Origin: a virus
Reading direction: 5' to 3' (one strand)
IMG/VR virus record: IMGVR_UViG_3300021057_000026
Coordinates: 1-36,562 of that record
DNA length: 36,562 nt
In this document: one piece after another, positions 27,579 through 33,102 of the stretch
How positions within the stretch are numbered: position 1 is the stretch's first letter
Layout: each line of letters begins with the position of its first letter
The notes under the pieces: model-generated
What the model saw: the letters and a program-made list of their open reading frames with translations, nothing else
Database searches by the model: none
What the model was told of the DNA's origin: nothing
Program-made: the position numbers and the translations under genes

Positions 27579-27716
27579 TTAGGAGATATTAAGTTCTGAT
27601 CTCTTTAAAGCGTGATAAAAGGGGTGAACAAGGAATATGATCGAGAACCTGATGCCGCCAGATATCCTGTAGTTTCTATTCAGGATCCAGTAAATATTAT
27701 CTACTAATTGGTCCAT
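27579..27716 (-). CDS. array mini-protein 16, 45 aa
   Basis: MDQLVDNIYWILNRNYRISG...; TAA directly followed by the next ATG. Basic. Confidence 0.55.
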   Translation of the reverse strand: MDQLVDNIYWILNRNYRISGGIRFSIIFLVHPFYHALKRSELNIS

Positions 27717-27717
27717 C

Positions 27718-27831
27718 TTAGTTGGTCAGATACGTGGGTAAGCTGCAAGCAAACACCATGGTTTTATATATGATTTCAGACTGTGAATACATTTGATAAA
27801 TTTCAGAATCGGCTATGTAAAAGTCGAGCAT
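27718..27831 (-). CDS. array mini-protein 15, 37 aa
   Basis: MLDFYIADSEIYQMYSQSEI...; 1-nt gap to the next gene. Function unknown. Confidence 0.5.
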   Translation of the reverse strand: MLDFYIADSEIYQMYSQSEIIYKTMVFACSLPTYLTN

Positions 27832-27842
27832 GATATTGGGGG

Positions 27843-27977
27843 TTAATAAAGTTCTAACCGTTTGTACAGATCAGAGAATATTAGCTCTTTCTGATACACG
27901 CATCCGCTGATAGGGTAATGCACTGGATTGCGAAAAATCCAATCGACATACTGAATGATTAATATTACTTGGTTCAT
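27843..27977 (-). CDS. array mini-protein 14, 44 aa
   Basis: MNQVILIIQYVDWIFRNPVH...; preceded by CCCCTAAAATCA, a degenerate half of the 35-bp repeat. Function unknown. Confidence 0.55.
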   Translation of the reverse strand: MNQVILIIQYVDWIFRNPVHYPISGCVYQKELIFSDLYKRLELY

Positions 27978-28002
27978 GAATGGGAGTGATTTTAGGGGAG
28001 GG

Positions 28003-28170
28003 TTATAATTTGCGCTTGAATTTATACCTGAACCACTCCTCAATCTGTATTGCAGATGCATCACATATTAATCCGTACTGATTTAATAGATTATAAGCAG
28101 ACTTAATCTTTTTGTGAAGTCGATCTTTTTCTGCTTTAGGAGCATTCCTGGTTGTCTTAAGAGTTCGCAT
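28003..28170 (-). CDS. array protein 13, basic helical, 55 aa
   Basis: MRTLKTTRNAPKAEKDRLHK..., Lys/Arg-rich and helical, ending EEWFRYKFKRKL; unlike the acidic neighbours and possibly nucleic-acid binding. Confidence 0.6.
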   Translation of the reverse strand: MRTLKTTRNAPKAEKDRLHKKIKSAYNLLNQYGLICDASAIQIEEWFRYKFKRKL

Positions 28171-28182
28171 GAGAGGGTGATT

Positions 28183-28431
28183 TTAGAATATGCTTATTTG
28201 TTTATCATCTGCACCGCCATACTGATCCATGGATCTGATCACAAGCCCAGGAGGATGCTTTACTTTAAATCCGAGATCGACATCAAAGGCTGGAGCCATT
28301 GAGTATTTGCCGAACAGCTTAACGGTGTCGTTCATTGCCCCATACGGTTGTAACTGCTCTCCAACGGACACACGATAGAGATTATCGTTAATGCGTAAAC
28401 TATGAAGGTATATAAATAACAATTCTTCCAT
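28183..28431 (-). CDS. array protein 12, 82 aa
   Basis: MEELLFIYLHSLRINDNLYR VSVGE... LFGKYSM ... RSMDQYGGADD. Paralog of 28431-28670. TAATG junction. Confidence 0.7.
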   Translation of the reverse strand: MEELLFIYLHSLRINDNLYRVSVGEQLQPYGAMNDTVKLFGKYSMAPAFDVDLGFKVKHPPGLVIRSMDQYGGADDKQISIF

Positions 28432-28670
28432 TATTGAAAAATTTCTATTGTAGGACTACCAGAACTGTATTGGTCCATGTGCATAAATACAATACCATCT
28501 ACTGGTTCACCATCCCACCAATCAAAGTAGATTGGGTAAATACGAACATCACCAAACAATGTCAACACATTATCTAATGTATCGTAACTTATAATGGACT
28601 TTGGAATGCTAATACGATAATACCTATCATGCAGCATTAAATTATATAGCCTTACGAAAAGTTCTTCCAT
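28431..28670 (-). CDS. array protein 11, 79 aa
   Basis: MEELFVRLYNLMLHDRYYRI SIPKS... LFGDVRI ... MHMDQYSSGSP. Shares start, YRI/YRV, LFG and MDQY blocks with 28183-28431: a tandem duplicate. TAATG junctions. Confidence 0.7.
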   Translation of the reverse strand: MEELFVRLYNLMLHDRYYRISIPKSIISYDTLDNVLTLFGDVRIYPIYFDWWDGEPVDGIVFMHMDQYSSGSPTIEIFQ

Positions 28671-28942
28671 TACTTTTTTAGTTCCTTGCGATCAAAAATA
28701 TTTAGATCCAAAAATTTTACATCCCACCAGTGCGCCTCACCCAACGAGAAGAAACGCAGTGTCTGCGGCTTACGTAACCTACGCTTTAATGTGTAATGTT
28801 GGATCACCAGGTAATTCCCCATAGATTGCATTACTTCTTTAAATGCAGTATATAAACCATCTTCCTCATCAAAAGGTCTAACAACGGTGAACAGGCACCC
28901 GTTAAAACTTACTTTCCGTAGCGATTGTAAAAATTCAAACAT
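28670..28942 (-). CDS. array protein 10, 90 aa
   Basis: MFEFLQSLRKVSFNGCLFTV..., with TAFKEVMQSMGNYLV at the place of the LFG block: more distant member of the same group. TAATG junctions. Confidence 0.7.
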   Translation of the reverse strand: MFEFLQSLRKVSFNGCLFTVVRPFDEEDGLYTAFKEVMQSMGNYLVIQHYTLKRRLRKPQTLRFFSLGEAHWWDVKFLDLNIFDRKELKK

Positions 28943-29061
28943 TATCTGTATCTGATACTAATTTCTTCAGGAACAAGTGTTGTGTCTTTCAGAAGAATCC
29001 CCCTAAAATCACCCACCCAGTTCCAGCGCATTTCCATTATGTCAATCATTAAATCGTGCAT
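28942..29061 (-). CDS. array mini-protein 9, 39 aa
   Basis: MHDLMIDIMEMRWNWVGDFR..., ending LVPEEISIRYR; tandem paralog of 29061-29180 with identical length and TAATG junctions. Confidence 0.65.
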   Translation of the reverse strand: MHDLMIDIMEMRWNWVGDFRGILLKDTTLVPEEISIRYR

Positions 29062-29180
29062 TATTTGTATTGAATAAAATGTATTTCTGGCGGTACTACT
29101 TTATCGGGAAGTATTACTATCAGAAACCAATCTATAGTTCTAATACGCATATCTATTATTTTATTCTGTAGGCCAAGCAT
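29061..29180 (-). CDS. array mini-protein 8, 39 aa
   Basis: MLGLQNKIIDMRIRTIDWFL..., ending VVPPEIHFIQYK; same length and layout as 28942-29061. Confidence 0.65.
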   Translation of the reverse strand: MLGLQNKIIDMRIRTIDWFLIVILPDKVVPPEIHFIQYK

Positions 29181-29377
29181 TATTTCACCTCCTCAATCAA
29201 TTCCACCACATATGTCGTCCCGCTATTGTAATAGAAGAACATTGTCCAGTTATTGAGTGCGTAGCCCATGTTAAAGCCTTCGGTACCGATTGTTTTCACA
29301 CAATGCGGTATGAATTCTTTTCGCATCAGTTCTATGAACTCTTTCCTGGTCGCAACCATTCGCTTTTCTTCTTTCAT
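29180..29377 (-). CDS. array protein 7, 65 aa
   Basis: MKEEKRMVATRKEFIELMRK..., then FNMGYALNNWTMFFYYNSGT. ATG 29377 is 2 nt after the previous stop; an upstream in-frame start is inside that gene. Confidence 0.65.
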   Translation of the reverse strand: MKEEKRMVATRKEFIELMRKEFIPHCVKTIGTEGFNMGYALNNWTMFFYYNSGTTYVVELIEEVK

Positions 29378-29379
29378 TG

Positions 29380-29523
29380 TTATGCTTGCTCCCTCCAATA
29401 GATAAAACCATCCAATTTTAATTGTAAGAAACTTCGATACAACACCACTTCAAGCCGAGCCATTGTTTTATGACAATCAGTGGCTCCCATTACAGTTGAT
29501 GCAGTCCATAACATTTCTAACAT
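29380..29523 (-). CDS. array mini-protein 6, 47 aa
   Basis: MLEMLWTASTVMGATDCHKT...; ATG overlaps the TAG of 29517-29657 by 7 nt. Function unknown. Confidence 0.6.
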   Translation of the reverse strand: MLEMLWTASTVMGATDCHKTMARLEVVLYRSFLQLKLDGFIYWREQA

Positions 29524-29657
29524 AATAGCTCCGCCACAAATAAACCATAAAACACACGCATCGGAATATGAGCACCCCTTAGACCACTCCTTTCTAAAAA
29601 AGATAATGATATGTCGTGCCTTGGAGCAATTGATATGTTATACATGGTTTCCCTCAT
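29517..29657 (-). CDS. array mini-protein 5, 46 aa
   Basis: MRETMYNISIAPRHDISLSF..., with GAHIPMRVFYGLF, the PIR-x-V-x-GF block. ATG 29657 follows the stop at 29669 closely; a longer start overlaps the previous gene. Confidence 0.6.
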   Translation of the reverse strand: MRETMYNISIAPRHDISLSFLERSGLRGAHIPMRVFYGLFVAELLC

Positions 29658-29668
29658 CTCTATACTTT

Positions 29669-29791
29669 TTAAAATCGAGTTTGTATTCCTACACCATGTA
29701 AAAACCGACATATTGGTACACCAATAACTAAACTTCCGACCGCAATGTGATCTGTATTCACCTTGCCCATATCAGCGATTAATTGCAGCAT
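29669..29791 (-). CDS. array mini-protein 4, 40 aa
   Basis: MLQLIADMGKVNTDHIAVGS...; ATG 5 nt after a perfect TATGAT: leaderless. Confidence 0.6.
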   Translation of the reverse strand: MLQLIADMGKVNTDHIAVGSLVIGVPICRFLHGVGIQTRF

Positions 29792-29796
29792 TACCA

Positions 29797-29825
29797 ATCA
29801 TACCAACGAGTTTCGAGATAGTCAA
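29797..29825 (-). promoter_or_regulatory. early promoter
   Basis: TTGACT (29820-29825), 17 nt, TATGAT (29797-29802), ATG 5 nt later; the TGA of 29822-29947 is in the -35. Confidence 0.75.
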
Positions 29826-29947
29826 GACCCCTTAAATTTATCTATCCATAGATTTATGTATAATTGTTGAGCCGTTCTGTCATAATTAAATCCTTCCCAT
29901 AACTCATATGCTCCAGATAGGCTAACCATGTTACGTAATTCTCTCAT
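29822..29947 (-). CDS. array mini-protein 3, 41 aa
   Basis: MRELRNMVSLSGAYELWEGF...; ATGA junction with 29944-30057; its stop is embedded in the next promoter. Confidence 0.6.
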   Translation of the reverse strand: MRELRNMVSLSGAYELWEGFNYDRTAQQLYINLWIDKFKGS

Positions 29948-30057
29948 CGTGCGTAATGGAATACAATATTGGTAATGGCTGGCGTGAGGATCGGATCATA
30001 TTCGTGTGTGATCAGATACCAGCGCATTGTTAGAGTAAGGACCATTAATTCTTGCAT
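29944..30057 (-). CDS. array mini-protein 2, 37 aa
   Basis: MQELMVLTLTMRWYLITHEY...; begins 12 nt after the previous stop. Function unknown. Confidence 0.55.
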   Translation of the reverse strand: MQELMVLTLTMRWYLITHEYDPILTPAITNIVFHYAR

Positions 30058-30069
30058 TATAATCTGAGT

Positions 30070-30171
30070 TTACCAGAGGTTCACTATCATAATATAGGTT
30101 TTTAGCCTGGGCAATTGCAAACGGCATAATGGTGGAAATACACTAAGTATATCATAATTCAACTCATCCAT
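30070..30171 (-). CDS. array mini-protein 1, 33 aa
   Basis: MDELNYDILSVFPPLCRLQL...; ATG 7 nt after TATGGT. First gene of the mini-gene array. Confidence 0.5.
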   Translation of the reverse strand: MDELNYDILSVFPPLCRLQLPRLKTYIMIVNLW

Positions 30172-30178
30172 AGGTTGA

Positions 30179-30207
30179 ACCATACTGATAAAAAATTGAT
30201 AAGTCAA
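30179..30207 (-). promoter_or_regulatory. early promoter at the head of the array
   Basis: TTGACT (30202-30207), 17 nt, TATGGT (30179-30184), ATG 7 nt later. Confidence 0.7.
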
Positions 30208-30258
30208 ACTTTCTGAAATAAAAAATCCCCAAAAATTTTTTGAGAATACATTTTATTT

Positions 30259-30609
30259 TTAATAACCTTCTTCATCATCGTATTCTTCATACGACTCATA
30301 TTCGTAAGGCTGAGTATTTGCCCAGGCCGTAGCATGACTCAAAGCACTCATCAACCCGATGGCGAAGTCCTGTCTGATCAAGGTAGCAAGACCAGAAACA
30401 TTTACGTACTTCGGCTCCTCCAAAGTTCTATCAACAATGTTCCCCCTGAATGTTACATTATCCTTTTCATATACATGAACACTGCCATCATCATGGTTGT
30501 GTACTCCCACAAAACGACTGTTTAGATAATCAAATATCAGTTTCTGCATTTTCTCTGATATCTGCTTTTTGTTTTCCTGAAGTAATATTTGTTTGATTAA
30601 CTCTCTCAT
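30259..30609 (-). CDS. CTS-tagged late protein, 116 aa
   Basis: Tag MRELIKQILLQE|N. KMQKLIFDYLNSRFVGVHNH is the family's first helix and RQDFAIGLMSALSHATAWA the second. Acidic tail (EYESYEEYDDEEGY). ATGA junction with the upstream gene; no late motif of its own, so transcribed from 31441-31448. Confidence 0.75.
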   Translation of the reverse strand: MRELIKQILLQENKKQISEKMQKLIFDYLNSRFVGVHNHDDGSVHVYEKDNVTFRGNIVDRTLEEPKYVNVSGLATLIRQDFAIGLMSALSHATAWANTQPYEYESYEEYDDEEGY

Positions 30610-30980
30610 TTTAATAATTTTATTCGATAAATGATGTCAGGATTTTGATCAACATAAGTTTCTAACCATTTAATATAGATATCATGACTCACTTCTTCAG
30701 GAATACTGAATGTATCCTCTATAAATCTATCCACGTATAAGTTTACCATCTGAGCAGACTCCAACCAATTATTTCGATTGAAATAGACCACTTTTCTTAC
30801 ATCATCAACTTTTACATCATTTCTGTTGAAATGAAATTTAAAATTCTTATTTTTTGGATGAGTGGCTATCACGATATTATCTGACAAATATTTCATTATA
30901 AACTGATACATTTTATTCGACTCATTCTCCACTACCTTAGTTATGGTTTCGGTTAATATTTTTTTGATAATATCTTTCAT
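30606..30980 (-). CDS. CTS-tagged late protein, 124 aa
   Basis: Tag MKDIIKKILTE|T. KMYQFIMKYLSDNIVIA (helix 1), strands (NFKFHFNRNDVKVDDVRKVV) and FSIPEEVSHDIYIKWLETY (helix 2): a clean example of the shared domain. Second gene of a three-gene late operon. Confidence 0.75.
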   Translation of the reverse strand: MKDIIKKILTETITKVVENESNKMYQFIMKYLSDNIVIATHPKNKNFKFHFNRNDVKVDDVRKVVYFNRNNWLESAQMVNLYVDRFIEDTFSIPEEVSHDIYIKWLETYVDQNPDIIYRIKLLK

Positions 30981-30986
30981 GTATTT

Positions 30987-31436
30987 TTAGTCTTTAGGAT
31001 TTCCAGTCCCCTGGTAAATGAGGGTAATGTGTGATAATGGAATTGGTTGAAAGGTTACAACGTGCTTATTCTTTTTATCCCAATCAAAATGGCGATCCGT
31101 AAACCATTCGTTCGGTAATCCTTGCGTATCGATTCTGTAGATATCATCATCGTATGGTGAGTCAAACCAATCCTTTTTGTTTTCACTGTTGGTTGCAAAA
31201 ATTGCTGGAGGAAGATGCTTCTTGGAAATAGCACCATCTTCTTCATACCACGACATCGCATGAGATTCGTAACTATCACTAACAGTAGGTTTCAACCCCT
31301 GCTTTTGGATCTTCTTTCGGTAGTACGGATTGCTGGCATGATAAACATATCTCCCAACCTTTACTGGCTTTCCCCCTGGGCTATACTCAGCCTTTTGTTT
31401 AGCCTCCTGTAATATCTTACGAATAAGTTGTTTCAT
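30987..31436 (-). CDS. CTS-tagged ADP-ribosyltransferase-like protein
   Basis: 149 aa from ATG 31436 (5 nt from the late motif). Tag MKQLIRKILQE|A. The body resembles small ADP-ribosyltransferase/KptA-like folds: GRYVYHASNPYYRKKIQKQG at 28-47 (H-x-S with I-x-x-x-GL-x-P), AIFATNS at 79-85, DDDIYRIDTQGL at 96-107, and a final VTFQPIPLSHITLIY. T4 packages an ADP-ribosyltransferase (Alt) with a comparable tag, which modifies host RNA polymerase on entry. Fold assignment is by pattern only. Confidence 0.6.
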   Translation of the reverse strand: MKQLIRKILQEAKQKAEYSPGGKPVKVGRYVYHASNPYYRKKIQKQGLKPTVSDSYESHAMSWYEEDGAISKKHLPPAIFATNSENKKDWFDSPYDDDIYRIDTQGLPNEWFTDRHFDWDKKNKHVVTFQPIPLSHITLIYQGTGNPKD

Positions 31437-31440
31437 GTTA

Positions 31441-31448
31441 ATAAATAT
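31441..31448 (-). promoter_or_regulatory. late motif ATATTTAT
   Basis: TGATATTTATTAAC-ATG; its first T-G-A includes the stop of 31448-32197. Probably drives the three genes 31436-30259. Confidence 0.7.
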
Positions 31449-32197
31449 CAAATCAATTCACTTAACTCTATCAGGTCAAACACATCATCTTTTTGTAAAA
31501 TGGTTTTGAACTCATTACGGATTGTGTGTGAGATATCCACCCAATCAACTTGAACACCATAGCGTTTATTAGCAAACTTACCGCCCCCTAAATTCTCATA
31601 ATTTTCCTTAAGGAACAAAGTGATGTTCGTTAAAAGTTTAGCATCTCGATTGGTAAACAACCATTGTCTAAGAATATGCTGCATCTGAATGGCAACATCG
31701 GTTGTATAAATTAAATCATAGGCCATCGCTGTTTGCTGTAATACCACCAATCCAGTGATTGAATAATTAGAATTTTCTTTACTGAATATGTGAATTCCTT
31801 TAACCTCGTAATTAGATCTGATATAATCCAGTATTTGACTACTCAGCATCTCCACAACAGATTCAGTTTTTGATTCCTTAATCATACCTTGGTTTTTAGC
31901 TTGTTCATTAGCCCATGATACCACTGGCATTAGAACATCCTTGAAATCTATACCGAATTGTTTTTCCACGTCATATGCAATATCAATCAGGCTTATACTG
32001 TGTATTCGAGAGGCATCACTTAACCTGTCAAATAACCACATTCCAGGACTGTCGCTACTGCATGTAGAATATATCTTATAGTTGTTATTCAGATATGGTG
32101 TCAGTAATGAAAGTAATTTATTGACTGAGTTGGTATCAGAATTTGATGGATCTGTACTGACCACCTCAGTTAATATTTTTCTAATCAGCTTTTTCAT
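31448..32197 (-). CDS. CTS-tagged late protein with internal domain duplication, 249 aa
   Basis: Tag MKKLIRKILTE|V. Copy 1: VNKLLSLLTPYLNNNYKI ... FGIDFKDVLMPVVSWANEQ; copy 2: VEMLSSQILDYIRSNYEVKG ... TDVAIQMQHILRQWLFTNRD. So two shared domains in tandem, then a third block (KRYGVQVDWVDISHTIRNEF). Late motif 32202-32209, 5 nt spacing. Confidence 0.75.
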   Translation of the reverse strand: MKKLIRKILTEVVSTDPSNSDTNSVNKLLSLLTPYLNNNYKIYSTCSSDSPGMWLFDRLSDASRIHSISLIDIAYDVEKQFGIDFKDVLMPVVSWANEQAKNQGMIKESKTESVVEMLSSQILDYIRSNYEVKGIHIFSKENSNYSITGLVVLQQTAMAYDLIYTTDVAIQMQHILRQWLFTNRDAKLLTNITLFLKENYENLGGGKFANKRYGVQVDWVDISHTIRNEFKTILQKDDVFDLIELSELI

Positions 32198-32201
32198 ATC
32201 T

Positions 32202-32209
32202 ATAAATAT
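32202..32209 (-). promoter_or_regulatory. late motif ATATTTAT
   Basis: 5 nt from TATTTA to ATG 32197. Confidence 0.65.
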
Positions 32210-32221
32210 GAGTAGAAATCC

Positions 32222-32611
32222 TTAAGATTTAAGCAGATTCACGCTGTATGGCTTAATTCGAATTGATATCTTCTTCAGACCGTCATTGCTGTAACTACCA
32301 GTACCATTATGGATATGAGTTATCTTACCCACGACTTCCCAGTGCTCCACTTCAGCACCTGGAGGATCTAATACCTTGATCGAAAATGTAAATTTACCAG
32401 ATTTATACAGATCCTGGATCTTTGTTGGAATACTCTGCCCGATCACATCTAATAAGGTCGCATGAATATCCGACCATTTATCGCAGAACCACCCGCTTTC
32501 AACCGAAGGGAATTCTATCTCTTGGAATACCCATTCTGGTAGGGTAGGCACCGATACGATCCAGCGGTTATTCCTCTTTGGTTCGTACTCTGTTGGAAAC
32601 TTAATGTTCAT
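32222..32611 (-). CDS. tail-tube-like virion protein
   Basis: 129 aa from ATG 32611 (late motif GTATTTAT 32623-32630 would be internal to a longer frame opening at 32656). NNRWIVSVPTLPEWVFQEIE (N-R-x-x-V-S-x-P), then VLDPPGAEVEHWEVVGKI (D-P-x-G-x-x-V-E-x-W-x-x-x-G-K-I) and YSNDGLKKISIRIKPYSVNL resemble the gp19-like tail tube fold, including the D-P-T-G-x-x-V-E-x-W pattern of T4-like phages. Could be the tube or a baseplate paralog. Confidence 0.6.
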   Translation of the reverse strand: MNIKFPTEYEPKRNNRWIVSVPTLPEWVFQEIEFPSVESGWFCDKWSDIHATLLDVIGQSIPTKIQDLYKSGKFTFSIKVLDPPGAEVEHWEVVGKITHIHNGTGSYSNDGLKKISIRIKPYSVNLLKS

Positions 32612-32622
32612 AACGTTTCCAG

Positions 32623-32630
32623 ATAAATAC
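32623..32630 (-). promoter_or_regulatory. late motif variant GTATTTAT
   Basis: 12 nt from TATTTA to ATG 32611. Confidence 0.5.
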
Positions 32631-32784
32631 CCCCAGGTCCAAAATTTCCAACTCAAAATTTTCCCAAAAAATTTTTTGCAAAAGCCTCCCGATTTTAAAA
32701 CAGGGTCGTGTTTCGGAAAAGGGTCTAACTTTTCAATTCAAAATTTATAAAAAATTTTCTCACCACATAGCACCCCCCTTTTAC

Positions 32785-32832
32785 GGGGGGAGGGAAGGGG
32801 GGTGGGAGAGGGGATACCATAGGGGGGGGGGG
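32785..32832 (+). repeat. G-tract cluster (G-quadruplex potential)
   Basis: Plus strand has G6-A-G3-AA-G6-T-G3-AGA-G4 and then a run of 11 G (32822-32832). CCCCCC (32773-32778) can also pair with the first G6. Confidence 0.65.
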
Positions 32833-32894
32833 TACCCAGGGGTACGTAGGGGGAGGTATGCCGCCTGATCAGGACCTGGCCTCCCCCTGGGTAC
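32832..32894. repeat. large inverted repeat with nested palindrome
   Basis: GTACCCAGGGG (32832-32842) against CCCCTGGGTAC (32884-32894), GGGGGAGG (32849-32856) against CCTCCCCC (32880-32887) as an alternative inner arm, and CCTGATCAGG (32864-32873) at the centre. Possible recombination or replication site. Confidence 0.55.
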
Positions 32895-33086
32895 TACACC
32901 AACCCCCTAAATCAATCCCGCTTATCTAATGCAGAATAAACCGCATGACAATATTGCATATTGCGATGTGCGATAATTAGGTTTTCGTGCTGTCCGTTAA
33001 TTATGTTATTGTGTCATGTTGATAACTTTCGTATACTCCACCGTAACTAAAACCTTAATCGTGCGTTTAAGGTATTAGACAAACTT

Positions 33087-33102
33087 CGTATATTTGTACG
33101 TT
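33087..33102 (+). promoter_or_regulatory. host-type promoter/operator of the recombinase
   Basis: TATATTTG (33089-33096) fits TAnnTTTG; flanked by CGTA/TACG inverted arms. Identical 16-mer at 18231-18246 (minus). ATG is 6 nt after the box. Confidence 0.55.

Larger units (their letters stand above)
32660..33086. other. gene-free GC-contrasting region upstream of recombinase
   Basis: No gene found. 32660-32770 is A/T-rich with runs (AAAAAATTTTTT). 32771-32900 is a G/C-rich palindromic island. 32900-33086 holds short direct repeats of GCATATTGCGAT type and the recombinase promoter. Confidence 0.5.

Noticed and set aside
22602-30171. Plus-strand frames in the mini-gene array (for example near 23044, 26476 and 29480)
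   Set aside because: They lie antisense to a continuous chain of coupled minus genes with promoters, so they are shadows.
22602-30171. CRISPR array
   Set aside because: The three 35-bp repeats are about 830-930 bp apart with coding sequence between them, not regular short spacers.
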